Shown here piece by piece: positions 1 through 9,040 of a DNA stretch of 23,926 bases. The stretch is taken from positions 1 through 23,926 of the forward strand of contig CAJURH010000034.1 in assembly GCA_910588775.1 (NCBI GenBank), read 5' to 3'. Every line of letters starts with the position of its first letter. The first letter of the stretch is position 1. This stretch comes from an uncultured Lachnospiraceae bacterium (GTDB lineage Bacteria > Bacillota > Clostridia > Lachnospirales > Lachnospiraceae). The notes under the pieces are model-generated. The model was not told the DNA's origin. It did not search any database and was given only the letters and a program-made list of their open reading frames with translations. Made by a program: the position numbers and the translations under genes.

Positions 1-365
1 CGGCTGTCGCCCACATTCGCCACATACGTATAATTTCCCACCACAGTGGCAACCACCGCCGTGGTGCCCATCCCCTTCCTCTCTGCAGAAGTCGCTGACT
101 CCTCCAGAATTTTCAGGTTTGCGGCTTCAATGCCATGACGCATAATCTTCACAGGATTGTAATTCACATCCTCTTTAATCGTATTCACTAAAACATGAAC
201 TGCGCAAGATGAGGCGTAATCTCCCGCATTGTGTCCTCCCATTCCGTCCGCCACCACAAATAAATTGGGTAAATTCCCTACGGCGTCCATAGAGGCATAC
301 ACATAATCCTGATTCACCTGCCTTCGCTGTCCGATGTCCGTACCTGCGTACACTCTCATCGTCAT
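1..365 (-). CDS. prpC: PP2C-family Ser/Thr protein phosphatase (Stp/PrpC type), C-terminal part outside window
   Basis: This is the N-terminal ~121 residues of a metal-dependent PP2C phosphatase, which in Firmicutes removes phosphates placed by the PASTA kinase PrkC/Stk. Visible motifs are an early acidic site (GTDIGQRRQVNQDY), the metal-binding DGMGGHNAGDYAS block, GMGTT and finally NVGDSR at the window edge. The gene continues to the left, so two or more metal-binding Asp residues are not visible. Two in-frame starts exist, at 365 and 359. I chose 365 because GGAAAG lies about 6 bases before it, whereas the second ATG would be about 12 bases away. It follows rlmN on the same strand after a 143-bp gap, the order usual for Firmicutes, where the kinase gene normally comes next. 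Family assignment is firm; the symbol follows the Bacillus name. Confidence 0.9.
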   Translation of the reverse strand, partial: MTMRVYAGTDIGQRRQVNQDYVYASMDAVGNLPNLFVVADGMGGHNAGDYASSCAVHVLVNTIKEDVNYNPVKIMRHGIEAANLKILEESATSAERKGMGTTAVVATVVGNYTYVANVGDS

Positions 366-508
366 TTCTCTCTTTCCATTACTCTGAAAATCCGCCACCC
401 AATAGGCAGCATGTATTCAGGGATGCCAAATGCGCCCGCACAGATTTTAATAGTGGAACGCCTGGCTCATGGGTGCGTGAAGGTTTACTTTGCCACAGGA
501 GGACATCT
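366..508 (-). other. Gap between rlmN and the phosphatase gene
   Basis: The 143 bp contain no ORF of note, no hairpin with a T-tract and no strong promoter. The best minus-strand hexamer match (TTGGCA) has no good -10 box at the right distance. I take it as an untranslated spacer in the same transcription unit. Confidence 0.4.
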
Positions 509-1555
509 CTACTGTACTGCATCCGTATCCATATGACGCCTTCTCAGTTGCCCGCAAGCGCCGTCTATATCACGGCCCATTTCCCTTCTAATAGTAACAT
601 TAATTCCATATTTTTCAAGTTTATTTTTGAATTTGTCCACAATTTTCTGCTCAGACTGGCAAAATCCCCGCTCTTTTACCGGATTTACAGGGATCAAATT
701 CACATGGCAGTTCCGATGCCGCAAAAGATTCGCCAACTGCTGCGCGTCTTCCTGCGTATCGTTGACCCCTCGGATCAAACTGTACTCATAAGTAATTCGC
801 CTTCCCGTATTCTTAAAATAAAAATCACAGGCTTCCATCACTTCCGAAAGCGGGTATTTTTTCGCAATGGGCATCAGCTCCTGCCGTTTCTCATCGGTGG
901 CGCCATGAAGGGAAAGCGCCAACGTAATCTGAAGCTTCTCCCTGGCCAGTTCATAGATTTTTGGCACAATCCCACAGGTGGATACCGTGATATTGCGCTG
1001 ACTCATACGCATTCCCTGTTCATGGTTCAAAATCCGGATGAACCGCAGGAGATTTTCATAATTATCCAAAGGCTCCCCGGTTCCCATAACCACCACATGG
1101 GATACGGATTTCCCCACGGCGCGCCCCACCGCATAAACCTGCTCTAGCATTTCCTGCGCTGTTAGATTGCGCACCAGCCCCCCTATTGTGGATGCGCAAA
1201 ACCGGCATCCCATCCGGCATCCCGCCTGGGAGGATATGCAAACAGAATCCCCATGGCGATAATGCATCCAGACGCTTTCCACCATTTGCCCGTCCGGCAT
1301 GGCAAACAAGTATTTCCTGGTGCCGTCCAACGCGGAAATCTGAGTTTCCACTGGCTGCAAAATCAAAAGATGGCATTCCTCTTCCAGACGTTTACGCACC
1401 GCCCCCGGAAGATTGGTCATAACGGAATAACTGTCCACCTGCTTTTGATGCAGCCATTGGAATAACTGTTTCCCTTGAAAATCTTTTCCACCCATTTCCC
1501 GAACTGCCTGGATGGCTTCCTCCAGGTAAAGGGATTTTATTTCATTTACCATCAT
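509..1555 (-). CDS. rlmN: Dual-specificity 23S rRNA/tRNA adenine C2-methyltransferase RlmN
   Basis: RlmN is a cytoplasmic radical-SAM enzyme that methylates C2 of A2503 in 23S rRNA and A37 of some tRNAs. The 348-residue protein has the usual length. The radical-SAM cluster motif CX3CX2C is at Cys113, Cys117 and Cys120 (AGCRMGCRFC), preceded by the RlmN-type SVCISSQ stretch. The C-terminal MGRDIDGACGQL segment carries the second catalytic Cys at about residue 334, the one that is transiently methylated in this family. Two ATG codons are adjacent (1555 and 1552). The first overlaps the rsmB stop codon, so translation is probably coupled; no strong ribosome binding site is visible. It is part of the murE-to-phosphatase operon. 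Confidence 0.96.
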   Translation of the reverse strand: MMVNEIKSLYLEEAIQAVREMGGKDFQGKQLFQWLHQKQVDSYSVMTNLPGAVRKRLEEECHLLILQPVETQISALDGTRKYLFAMPDGQMVESVWMHYRHGDSVCISSQAGCRMGCRFCASTIGGLVRNLTAQEMLEQVYAVGRAVGKSVSHVVVMGTGEPLDNYENLLRFIRILNHEQGMRMSQRNITVSTCGIVPKIYELAREKLQITLALSLHGATDEKRQELMPIAKKYPLSEVMEACDFYFKNTGRRITYEYSLIRGVNDTQEDAQQLANLLRHRNCHVNLIPVNPVKERGFCQSEQKIVDKFKNKLEKYGINVTIRREMGRDIDGACGQLRRRHMDTDAVQ

Positions 1556-2907
1556 GCATGCACCCGCTTAAACCTTGCCATGAAAAATCCGTCTGTCTGA
1601 TGCACTCCAGGCAGCAGTTGCAAATATCCTCTGGCAGTTGTCATACACTGTAATTCTTTGGGCAGATATGGGTCCAGACTTTCTGCCTGCAAAGGGAAAT
1701 TGTCCAGCAGCCACTGATAATTCTCCTGATTTTCCTCGCTGGCAATGGTGCAAGTGCTGTAAATCAACACGCCTCCTGGCTTTATGTAATCCACAGCCAT
1801 AGATAGAATTCTGCGCTGCAAGAGCACAAGCTCCTGCTGTTTTTGCACGGTCATCTTATACTTGATATCTGGCTTTTTCCCTATCACTCCATAGCCGGAG
1901 CAGGGAAGATCCGCCAGCACAATATCCGCTTTAAACACAGACTCTGGATCAAAAGCTGTGGCGTCCTGACATCGCGCCTGTATGTTAATGGCCTCGGAAC
2001 GGGATATATTTTCCCGAATTAAATCTACCTTCCGGGGCGTAACGTCTCTGGCGTCCACCATCCCATAATCCCCCATGCAATCTGCCATATGCAGAGCCTT
2101 TCCGCCAGGAGCCGCGCACAAGTCGATCACATAATCTCCCCGCTTGGGATGGGCGATTTCCGTCACCAGCATGGAGCTTAAATCCTGCACGTAAATCTTC
2201 CCATTCCAAAAAGCGTCCAGCATCATAAGATGATCGTATCCAGAGATATAAAACGCATAGTCCAGGTAAGGCGCCTTCTCCACCTTTACATTTTGCTTTC
2301 GCAAACTCTCCAGAATTTCTTCCTGAGAATTGTGATTCTGCACACAGCGGATGATTGTGGGTTTCTCCTCTAAAAAGTTTTTCAGCATTTCACGGGTAAT
2401 GTCCGCCCCGTAAACGTCCACCCAACGCCTCACCAAATGTTGCGGCATAGAATAACGGGCGCTTAAATATGCAACGGGATCGGATTTAGAGGGATATTCC
2501 ACTTCATCAATCCGTCGGGCGATGGTGCGCAACACGCCATTTACAAAAGGTTTCAGATTATAGAAACCTTTTTTCTGGGCGAGCTTTACGGCCTCATTGC
2601 AAACGGCGGAGTCTGGGACGCTGTCCATATACATAAGCTGATACACTGCGCTTCTTAAAATTTCCCGGATCACTGGCTTCATATCCGCCGTTTTGATTTT
2701 GGAATAATAATTGATGATGTAATCAATCTGAACGGCGTATTCCACCGTACCTTCACAAACTCGAGTGATAAAGGCTCTATCCTTTTTCGGCAAAAACTGG
2801 TATTTTTTCAGCGCATTGCCCATGGCGATGTGGCAATACACTCCTTCCTCGTTTATCTCCAGTAACAATTCCAATATGATTTCTCTTGCATGATACCCTT
2901 TATTCAC
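1552..2907 (-). CDS. rsmB: 16S rRNA (cytosine-C5)-methyltransferase RsmB
   Basis: RsmB methylates C967 (E. coli numbering) of 16S rRNA with S-adenosylmethionine. The 451-residue protein has an N-terminal NusB-like helical domain (about residues 1-140) and a C-terminal Rossmann methyltransferase domain. The SAM-binding motif DLCAAPGGK is clear. The two catalytic cysteines are in DLPCSG (Cys336) and YSTCT (Cys386), as required for m5C enzymes. The start is GTG at 2907. It overlaps the end of the upstream protease gene by 8 bp and has GGAGG eight bases before it, lying within the protease C-terminal codons. This tight overlap with the protease gene and with rlmN indicates translational coupling. 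Confidence 0.96.
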   Translation of the reverse strand: MNKGYHAREIILELLLEINEEGVYCHIAMGNALKKYQFLPKKDRAFITRVCEGTVEYAVQIDYIINYYSKIKTADMKPVIREILRSAVYQLMYMDSVPDSAVCNEAVKLAQKKGFYNLKPFVNGVLRTIARRIDEVEYPSKSDPVAYLSARYSMPQHLVRRWVDVYGADITREMLKNFLEEKPTIIRCVQNHNSQEEILESLRKQNVKVEKAPYLDYAFYISGYDHLMMLDAFWNGKIYVQDLSSMLVTEIAHPKRGDYVIDLCAAPGGKALHMADCMGDYGMVDARDVTPRKVDLIRENISRSEAINIQARCQDATAFDPESVFKADIVLADLPCSGYGVIGKKPDIKYKMTVQKQQELVLLQRRILSMAVDYIKPGGVLIYSTCTIASEENQENYQWLLDNFPLQAESLDPYLPKELQCMTTARGYLQLLPGVHQTDGFFMARFKRVHA

Positions 2908-3607
2908 GATTTCTTCCTCCGGCTAAAATCAATAAACGAAGCAACTGCAAAATAGAAGTCGCCAGAGCGGCCACATAGGTCAGCGCGGCGGCTCTAAGCA
3001 CCTTGCGCGCCCCCGAAACTTCCTGATCCTGTAAAATCCCATCATCTGTAAGCAAACGCAATGCCCGGGCAGACGCATTCACTTCCACGGGCAGCGTCAC
3101 CAGTTGGAAAAGAACCGCCCCCATAAACAGCGCAATCCCGAGGTAAAGCAGCGGGCGCATAGAAGTGACAAGCCCTGCCAGGAAAATCGGCCAGGACAGT
3201 CCAGAACCGAAATTGGCAACCGGCACAATGGCGCTTCTCCATCGAAGAGGCGCATATCCTGTATGATGCTGCACTGCATGTCCGCATTCATGGGCCGCTA
3301 CGCCTACGGCCGCCAACGAGGTCTGGTTATAGACCGCTTCTGATAAACGCACCGTCCGTGTCCTGGGATCGTAGTGATCCGTCAGTTGACCGGATACTGG
3401 ACGCACCTGCACATCCCCGATCCCGGCCATGGACAAAATCCTCTGGGCCGCCTGCGCCCCGGTCATGCGAGACGCGCTGGGTATCCTGCAATATACAGAA
3501 AAAGTGCGCTTTAGACTTGCAGAAGCCAGCAGTGACAATACCATACCAGCCACCAGCAGTAACACCGTCCAGTCCAGCCCGTAAAATCCGTATCCATAGT
3601 ATCCCAT
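2900..3607 (-). CDS. yugP: Membrane zinc metalloprotease, YugP family
   Basis: This is a predicted integral membrane neutral zinc metallopeptidase of the YugP family (Peptidase_Zn_2 type). Its substrate is not established to my knowledge. The 235-residue protein begins with the family-typical tyrosine/glycine-rich MGYYGYGFYG, followed by a membrane helix (about 13-31). The zinc motif HECGH is at residues 106-110. A hydrophobic stretch follows at about 138-172, then PVEVNAS with a possible third ligand Glu175, and a C-terminal hydrophobic helix (about 205-229). An upstream ATG at 3619 is in frame, but GGAGG lies five bases before the ATG at 3607 and would be inside the coding region otherwise, so 3607 is preferred. 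It lies between fmt and rsmB, its usual place in Clostridia. Confidence 0.9.
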   Translation of the reverse strand: MGYYGYGFYGLDWTVLLLVAGMVLSLLASASLKRTFSVYCRIPSASRMTGAQAAQRILSMAGIGDVQVRPVSGQLTDHYDPRTRTVRLSEAVYNQTSLAAVGVAAHECGHAVQHHTGYAPLRWRSAIVPVANFGSGLSWPIFLAGLVTSMRPLLYLGIALFMGAVLFQLVTLPVEVNASARALRLLTDDGILQDQEVSGARKVLRAAALTYVAALATSILQLLRLLILAGGRNRE

Positions 3608-3628
3608 CCTTACCTCCATTCATGAAAT

Positions 3629-4576
3629 TTATTCCAAGAGGACGCCTGTTTGTATGGAATGTCCACGTAAAAACTCTCCAGACGGCATCCGCTTCTTCCC
3701 TTCCAACTGTAATTCTTCAATGCGCAGACAGTCCCGTCCACACTTTACACAAATCCCTTTTGCATCCGCCGCCAATATCTGGCCGGGAATAGCTTCTGAC
3801 GCTCCTTCCAGATCCTCCGGAGCGCATACGCTGCCTTTGAAAATTTTCAGTGTTTTTCCATTCAAATGAGTAAACGCGCTGGGCCAGGGATTTAACCCCC
3901 GTAACAGCCGCTCAATCTCCACCGCTTCTTTGGACCACTGAATGCAGCCCATGCTTTTTTGAATCATGGCCGCATAAGGCGTAGGGCTCTCTTCGGGCTG
4001 CGGTTTTGCCACGACGGTTCCCGCATCAATGGCTTGTAAAGCTTCCACCAGAAGTTTTGCGCCCAGATGACTTAATTTCTCAAACAGGCTGCCCCCGGTC
4101 TCATCCGCCGCCAACGGTATAGCTTCCTTCACCAGCATGTCTCCGGTGTCCAACCCTTCGTCCATGCGCATAATCGTAACCCCGGACTCTTGCTCCCCGC
4201 GGATCACTGCCCACTGCACCGGAGCGGCTCCCCGGTATTTTGGCAAAAGCGAGGCGTGCACGTTGACGCAGCCATGAGGCGGTATTTCCAGAATTTCCCT
4301 TCTAATCAACTGCCCAAAAGCCACTACAACAATTATATCTGGTTTCAACTGTTTTAATACATTTACAAAATCAGGAGATTTGATGCTTTCGGGTTGATAC
4401 ACAGGCAAACCCAGCTTAAGCGCCACTTCTTTCACTGGCGTTGGCTGTAATGACTTACCTCTGCCTTTCGGTTTGTCTGGCTGCGTCACCACCCCCAGAA
4501 TTTCATGCCCGGCCCTGGCCGTCTGACATAACGTCTCCACTGCGAAATCCGGCGTACCCATAAAAATTAATCTCAT
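3629..4576 (-). CDS. fmt: Methionyl-tRNA formyltransferase
   Basis: Fmt formylates Met-tRNA of the initiator type using 10-formyl-tetrahydrofolate, making the fMet used to start translation. The 315-residue protein opens with MRLIFMGTPDFA, the normal family start. It has the catalytic Asn105 and His107 in VNVHASLLP and Asp143 in GLDTGDM, matching the N-H-D triad of E. coli Fmt. The C-terminal tRNA-binding domain follows from about residue 205. A longer reading frame adds seven residues from 4597, but GGAGG sits five bases before the ATG at 4576 and the shorter start matches relatives. It follows def by 17 bp, so formylation and deformylation enzymes are made together. Confidence 0.97.
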   Translation of the reverse strand: MRLIFMGTPDFAVETLCQTARAGHEILGVVTQPDKPKGRGKSLQPTPVKEVALKLGLPVYQPESIKSPDFVNVLKQLKPDIIVVVAFGQLIRREILEIPPHGCVNVHASLLPKYRGAAPVQWAVIRGEQESGVTIMRMDEGLDTGDMLVKEAIPLAADETGGSLFEKLSHLGAKLLVEALQAIDAGTVVAKPQPEESPTPYAAMIQKSMGCIQWSKEAVEIERLLRGLNPWPSAFTHLNGKTLKIFKGSVCAPEDLEGASEAIPGQILAADAKGICVKCGRDCLRIEELQLEGKKRMPSGEFLRGHSIQTGVLLE

Positions 4577-4593
4577 ACATACCTCCCAAACAA

Positions 4594-5064
4594 TCACTCA
4601 TCTTGGTATTCCACCGGGTGCAGGCCACCCTTTACCAAAGAAGTGTACATAATGCCGTCCAGGTGATCGATTTCATGACAAAAAGCCCGCGCCAGCAGTT
4701 CCGTGCCCTCCACTTCAAATACTTCCATATTTTCATTCATGGCTTTTACTTTCACATAATTGGGCCTGGTTACCTCTCCGGCCATTCCTGGCACGCTTAA
4801 GCACCCTTCATCTCCTGTCTGCTCTCCCTCCGTCTCCAGAATCTGTGGATTAATCAAAACAATGGGACCATCCCCCACGTCGATCACAACGACCTTTTTT
4901 AATATGCCCACCTGAGGCGCGGCTAATCCCACGCCGTTGGCCTCATACATGGTATCCAGCATATCATCGATTAACTGGTGAATCTTGTCTGTCATTTTTT
5001 CCACCGGCCTGCATTTCTTTCCCAATACCGGATCGTCTTCCAAACGGATTGTTCTTATTGCCAT
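4594..5064 (-). CDS. def: Peptide deformylase
   Basis: Def removes the formyl group from the N-terminal Met of new proteins and is an iron-dependent cytoplasmic hydrolase. All three signature motifs are present in the 156-residue protein: GVGLAAPQVG (44-53), EGCLSV with metal ligand Cys88, and HEIDH with ligands His130 and His134 and catalytic Glu131. Length and motif spacing fit the type I bacterial enzyme, although the C-terminal helix is short. AAAGGAG lies nine bases before the ATG. An out-of-frame ATG lies between them, but it runs into a stop after five codons. The gene starts 14 bp after priA. Confidence 0.97.
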   Translation of the reverse strand: MAIRTIRLEDDPVLGKKCRPVEKMTDKIHQLIDDMLDTMYEANGVGLAAPQVGILKKVVVIDVGDGPIVLINPQILETEGEQTGDEGCLSVPGMAGEVTRPNYVKVKAMNENMEVFEVEGTELLARAFCHEIDHLDGIMYTSLVKGGLHPVEYQDE

Positions 5065-5078
5065 TTTTCCATGCTCCT

Positions 5079-7295
5079 TTATATATGAAAATCAAATTGT
5101 ATGCGAAGTTCCCGAAACCCTGCGTTAATCTGCACGTAGGCTTCCACCTGGTCCTTCAGTTTTTGCAACCTGGCCCTGTCCGCGTCTTTCACGTACAAGA
5201 TGCGTCTGTACACATCCTGCACTTTGGCCACAGCAGGCGCCGCAGGCCCGATGATCTGGCAATGACCTTTTGCGCCTGTCCGGTCGATAAACTGCCGGAT
5301 AAACCCCATGGCTTTCACCAACTGCCGCTCGTCCTGCCCAAACCCCAGAATCCCCATCATGCCAGAAACCGGAGGATAATTCAGCAATTCCCTGTATGCA
5401 ATTTCTTCCTGATAAAAACTTTCATAATCCTGGCGGGCGCCACAGGCAATGCTATAATGTTCCGGCTGATATGTCTGTATCACCGCACTGCCAGCAGTCG
5501 ACCCTCTTCCTGCCCGGCCCACCGCCTGGGTCAAAAGCTGGAACGTCCGCTCGCCACTAGCGTAGTCTCCCGCAAACAAAGACATGTCCGCCGCCAACAC
5601 TCCCACCAGCGTGACATTGGGAATATCATGCCCCTTTACAATCATCTGAGTCCCAATCAAAATGTCCGCCTCACGGTTTTGAAACGCTTGCAGGATTTCC
5701 CAATGTCCTTTTTTACGCCGGGTGGTATCGTAATCCATCCGCAGCGCTTTGCTTAACGGAAATCGCTTTTTCACAACCGCCTCAATCTGCTGAGTGCCCG
5801 CCTGAAACCCTCCGATATATGAAGAACCGCACTCAGGGCAGACCTTCTGTTGTTCCTGCGTAAATCCACAGTAATGACAGACACTTGTGCCATTGCTATG
5901 ATCCGCTAAAGCCACGTCGCAATGCGGACATTTTAGCACATAACCGCAGGAACGGCAGGTGATAAATCCGGCGTATCCCCGCCTGTTCAAAAATAGAATC
6001 ACCTGCTCCCTTCTCTCAAGCCTTCGCTCCATCTCCTCCTGGAGTTTCCGGCTTAAAATGGACCGATTCCCTTCTTGAATCTCCTTGCGCATGTCCACAA
6101 CGAACGTCTGGGGCATGGGCCGCTGACCGTACCTTGCATCCAGCGTGCATTTTATATACTCCCCCTTCTGACACCGGTAATACGTCTCCAGTGAAGGGGT
6201 GGCTGATCCAAAAACCACATGGGCCTTTTCCAGTCCCGCCCGGTAAATGGCCGCTTCACGGGCATGATAACGGGGCGCCTGCTCGCTTTTATAGCTTTGC
6301 TCCTGCTCCTCGTCAATAATAATCAGACCCAGCCTGGGAAAAGGGGTGAAAAGAGCGGAACGAGGTCCTACCATAATGGAAATTTCCCCTGCTTTCGCCC
6401 TTTTCATCTGATCGTATTTCTCCCCCTGAGACAACCGTGAATGAATCACCGCCGCCTGCTTCTGAAACCTGCTATAAAATCCCATCATAACCTGATACGT
6501 GAGGGCAATCTCCGGAATCAGAACAATGGCCTGCTTCCCCTGCTGCAAAACATGTGCGATCAACTCCATATAGACCTGGGTTTTTCCGCTTCCCGTCACC
6601 CCGTGGACCAAACATGGACGGTCGGCCCCCTTCCACTCTTGGCGAATCACTTCCACAGCCTGCCTTTGCTGGTTGGTCAAAACAACCTTCTCATCCTGTC
6701 CTTTGGCGAAATCCATGAAATTCCGCAATCGCTGCTGACTGGTCACCTGTACAACTCCAGCCTCTTCCAATGCCTCCACCACATTTTTTCCGATTCCCAG
6801 CAGATGAATCGTTTCCCCATAATCCGCCTGCTTTTCCCGAAACATGTGCTCCAGCAGACGAACCCGCGCCTTATAATTTTTCTTTTTCCATAAGGCTATG
6901 AGCTCCTTCATCTCTTCCTCTGAAGCCAGCAACACAATGGTTCGCTGCTCCTTGGCCTTCATCTTGGCCTTTATGGGAAACACAGTCCGTAACGCCTGCG
7001 CCATGGTACAGCCGTACCGGCGTTTCATCCAGGCCGCCAACAAAATCATCCTGGATTCCGTAGTCTCCGCATGGCTTTTTAGCGACTGGATGCTCTTTAT
7101 TTTCCCCGGCTCCAGAGAGGGCACAGACTTCAGTTCCACCACATACCCAGCTATCTCTCGGTTTCCCGGGCCAAACGGCGCCGTCACCACCATGCCGATG
7201 CAGATCTGGCTCTCCAGCTGAGATGGAACCCGATATTGAAATACTTTATCCAGATTTTTACTGGAAATGTCTACGACAATGTCCGCATAAAGCAT
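5079..7295 (-). CDS. priA: Primosomal protein N' (replication restart helicase PriA)
   Basis: PriA is a 3'-5' superfamily 2 helicase that recognises stalled forks and reloads the replicative helicase. The 738-residue protein has the N-terminal 3'BD domain and a winged-helix region. Walker A GVTGSGKT is at 232-239 and the DEEQ box at 328-331. Eight cysteines bind two zinc ions within the helicase core (447, 450, 456, 459, 473, 476, 486, 489). Late helicase motifs are visible too (LIGTQMIVKGHD, and QAVGRAGR). It starts five bases after the murE stop. GGGG-rich sequence within the end of murE may serve as a distant ribosome binding site, so coupling to murE translation is likely. Confidence 0.97.
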   Translation of the reverse strand: MLYADIVVDISSKNLDKVFQYRVPSQLESQICIGMVVTAPFGPGNREIAGYVVELKSVPSLEPGKIKSIQSLKSHAETTESRMILLAAWMKRRYGCTMAQALRTVFPIKAKMKAKEQRTIVLLASEEEMKELIALWKKKNYKARVRLLEHMFREKQADYGETIHLLGIGKNVVEALEEAGVVQVTSQQRLRNFMDFAKGQDEKVVLTNQQRQAVEVIRQEWKGADRPCLVHGVTGSGKTQVYMELIAHVLQQGKQAIVLIPEIALTYQVMMGFYSRFQKQAAVIHSRLSQGEKYDQMKRAKAGEISIMVGPRSALFTPFPRLGLIIIDEEQEQSYKSEQAPRYHAREAAIYRAGLEKAHVVFGSATPSLETYYRCQKGEYIKCTLDARYGQRPMPQTFVVDMRKEIQEGNRSILSRKLQEEMERRLERREQVILFLNRRGYAGFITCRSCGYVLKCPHCDVALADHSNGTSVCHYCGFTQEQQKVCPECGSSYIGGFQAGTQQIEAVVKKRFPLSKALRMDYDTTRRKKGHWEILQAFQNREADILIGTQMIVKGHDIPNVTLVGVLAADMSLFAGDYASGERTFQLLTQAVGRAGRGSTAGSAVIQTYQPEHYSIACGARQDYESFYQEEIAYRELLNYPPVSGMMGILGFGQDERQLVKAMGFIRQFIDRTGAKGHCQIIGPAAPAVAKVQDVYRRILYVKDADRARLQKLKDQVEAYVQINAGFRELRIQFDFHI

Positions 7296-7300
7296 TGCAG

Positions 7301-8812
7301 TTAAAACGCCCCCCGTTTCCTGTCTTCCTCCAATATCTCCCGAATCAGCTCCCGCTCATCCATAGGGTATTTCTTCCCTTGTATCTCCTGGTAATCCTCA
7401 TGGCCTTTTCCCGCCAATATGACAATATCCCCCGGCTGCCCATGGTGGATGGCATAGGCGATGGCCTCTTTTCGCTCAATAATCTCCACATATTCCCCAT
7501 CGGTTCTGCCAATCCCCGTCTTGATATCATCTATAATGGACTGGGGATCTTCATCTCTTGGATTATCCGAAGTGATGATGGTCAAATCCGCCAGTTCTCC
7601 AGACACTTCCCCCATCTCAAAACGCCTGGATCTGGAACGGTTGCCCCCACAGCCAAAGAGGCAGACCAGCCGATGGGGATGATATTCTTTAAGCGTCAAC
7701 AAAAGACTTTTCAGCGCCATGGCATTGTGGGCGTAATCGATCATCAGCGTAAACGAATCCGATACAGGGACCATTTCCACGCGCCCTTTTACTTTTGCGC
7801 ATCTTAACGCACGGACAATATTATCCTGGGACACTTGAAAATGGCGACAGACTGCAATGGCCGTCAGAGAATTGTAAATGCTGAAAGTTCCAGGTATGTC
7901 AATCTCCACCGGAAAATCCATCAGCCCCTGCAGCTGATAGGCGATCCCCAACTGCCCCCGCTTTTTAATAAGCTGTGGCTCCACGGCCCGCAAATCCGCC
8001 TCCTGAGAAAATCCATATGTCTCTAACTCACAGGTATGCCCCTGTATCATCTGTTCAAAATGAACATCATCCCGGTTCACAATCCCCGTCCTACACTGAC
8101 GAAGCAACATAGCCTTGCAGGATAAATAATGTTCAAAGCTTGTATGTTCATTGGGCCCAATATGATCCGGCTCTATATTCGTAAAAATCCCATAGTCGAA
8201 CTCGAATCCCGCCGTTCGATGCAACATCAGCCCCTGGGAAGAGACTTCCATGACCACACAGTCACAGCCAAAATCCACCATTTCACGGAAACTCTGCTGC
8301 ACCTCAATGGACTCTGGCGTAGTATGGGACGCCGGAATCCGCCTATCCCCAATAATTGTTTCTATAGTTCCAATTAAGCCAACCCGATACCCTGCATTTT
8401 CTAAAATCGATTTTATCATATATGTGGCTGTAGTCTTACCCTTTGTCCCGGTAATGCCGATGGTTTTCAACCGCCTGGCCGGATGCCCAAACCAACAGGC
8501 GGATATGCAGGCCATGGCGTACCGACTGTCCTTCACCTGTATAACAGTCACATGATCTGGAACCTGCACCGGACGCTCCGTCACCAGAGCGCAAGCTCCT
8601 TTTTCGGCCACCTGCGCCGCATAATCGTGGCCATCCGACACGGCGCCGTGAATGCACAAAAAAAGAGATCCTTGCCCTGCTTTTCTTGAATCGTTCACCA
8701 CACTCGTTATTTCAACGTCCAGGTCACCCTGACAGCATTGGTAATCCAAATCCGCCAGCAATGTCCTTAGCCTCACAGACGTTTGTTCTTCCCTTTTATC
8801 TTCACTCTCCAT
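7301..8812 (-). CDS. murE: MurE-type UDP-N-acetylmuramyl tripeptide synthetase, divergent
   Basis: This Mur ligase adds the third amino acid to UDP-MurNAc-L-Ala-D-Glu in the cytoplasm. The 503-residue protein has the ATP loop GTKGKTT (122-128), the putative carbamylated Lys233 in SCKAML, and the C-terminal DNPR motif (416-419). DNPR is the signature of enzymes that use meso-diaminopimelate. The usual MurE stretch after FTN (DHLDYHG) is replaced here by DHIGPNEH (216-223), and GCGGDRD by GCGGNRS. So it belongs to a divergent branch and may be a second copy beside a dcw-cluster murE elsewhere. A longer frame reaches 8887, but GGGAG lies five bases before the ATG at 8812, giving a normal family N-terminus. 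It is the first gene of the operon. Confidence 0.85.
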   Translation of the reverse strand: MESEDKREEQTSVRLRTLLADLDYQCCQGDLDVEITSVVNDSRKAGQGSLFLCIHGAVSDGHDYAAQVAEKGACALVTERPVQVPDHVTVIQVKDSRYAMACISACWFGHPARRLKTIGITGTKGKTTATYMIKSILENAGYRVGLIGTIETIIGDRRIPASHTTPESIEVQQSFREMVDFGCDCVVMEVSSQGLMLHRTAGFEFDYGIFTNIEPDHIGPNEHTSFEHYLSCKAMLLRQCRTGIVNRDDVHFEQMIQGHTCELETYGFSQEADLRAVEPQLIKKRGQLGIAYQLQGLMDFPVEIDIPGTFSIYNSLTAIAVCRHFQVSQDNIVRALRCAKVKGRVEMVPVSDSFTLMIDYAHNAMALKSLLLTLKEYHPHRLVCLFGCGGNRSRSRRFEMGEVSGELADLTIITSDNPRDEDPQSIIDDIKTGIGRTDGEYVEIIERKEAIAYAIHHGQPGDIVILAGKGHEDYQEIQGKKYPMDERELIREILEEDRKRGAF

Positions 8813-8908
8813 AGAATCTCCCATCATTGTTTTTGAAACACAATATTTTCTATCCCAATTCAATAGCCTGTCATATGCTTTACGCATATAAAATTACCCA
8901 CTTTGTTA

Positions 8909-8937
8909 AGAATATCATAATTGAAGCTACATTTCAA
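8909..8937 (-). promoter_or_regulatory. Predicted sigma-A promoter for the murE-priA-def operon
   Basis: On the minus strand TTGAAA (8932-8937) and TATTCT (8909-8914) are separated by exactly 17 bp. This is a 5/6 match to the -35 and a 4/6 match to the -10 consensus. It would start transcription near 8902, about 90 bases before the chosen murE start. The longer murE start at 8887 would still be inside the transcript but has no good ribosome binding site. Confidence 0.55.
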
Positions 8938-9013
8938 TCTTCCCTTTTCATCTTATGCTGTAAAAAGATTACTGTGTTACTGTCTGCCAAAATTGTGCTG
9001 TAAAACAGGCAAG

Positions 9014-9031
9014 CCCCTCACGAATGAGGGG
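9014..9031 (-). terminator. Hairpin terminator after the vWA surface protein gene
   Basis: A perfect 7-bp GC-rich stem (9014-9020 with 9025-9031) closes a UUCG loop in the minus-strand RNA. The downstream T-run is short and offset (CTTGCCTGTTTT), so termination efficiency is uncertain. It lies 9 bases past the stop codon of the surface protein gene and before the murE promoter. Confidence 0.6.
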
Positions 9032-9040
9032 ATAAACCTA

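Noticed and set aside
473..1147. Long plus-strand open frame opposite rlmN (224 codons)
   Set aside because: It is fully antisense to rlmN, whose motifs are intact, has no ribosome binding site and reads as low-quality protein.
5049..5756. Plus-strand open frame opposite priA (235 codons)
   Set aside because: Antisense to the conserved PriA C-terminal domain, no family match and no start signal.
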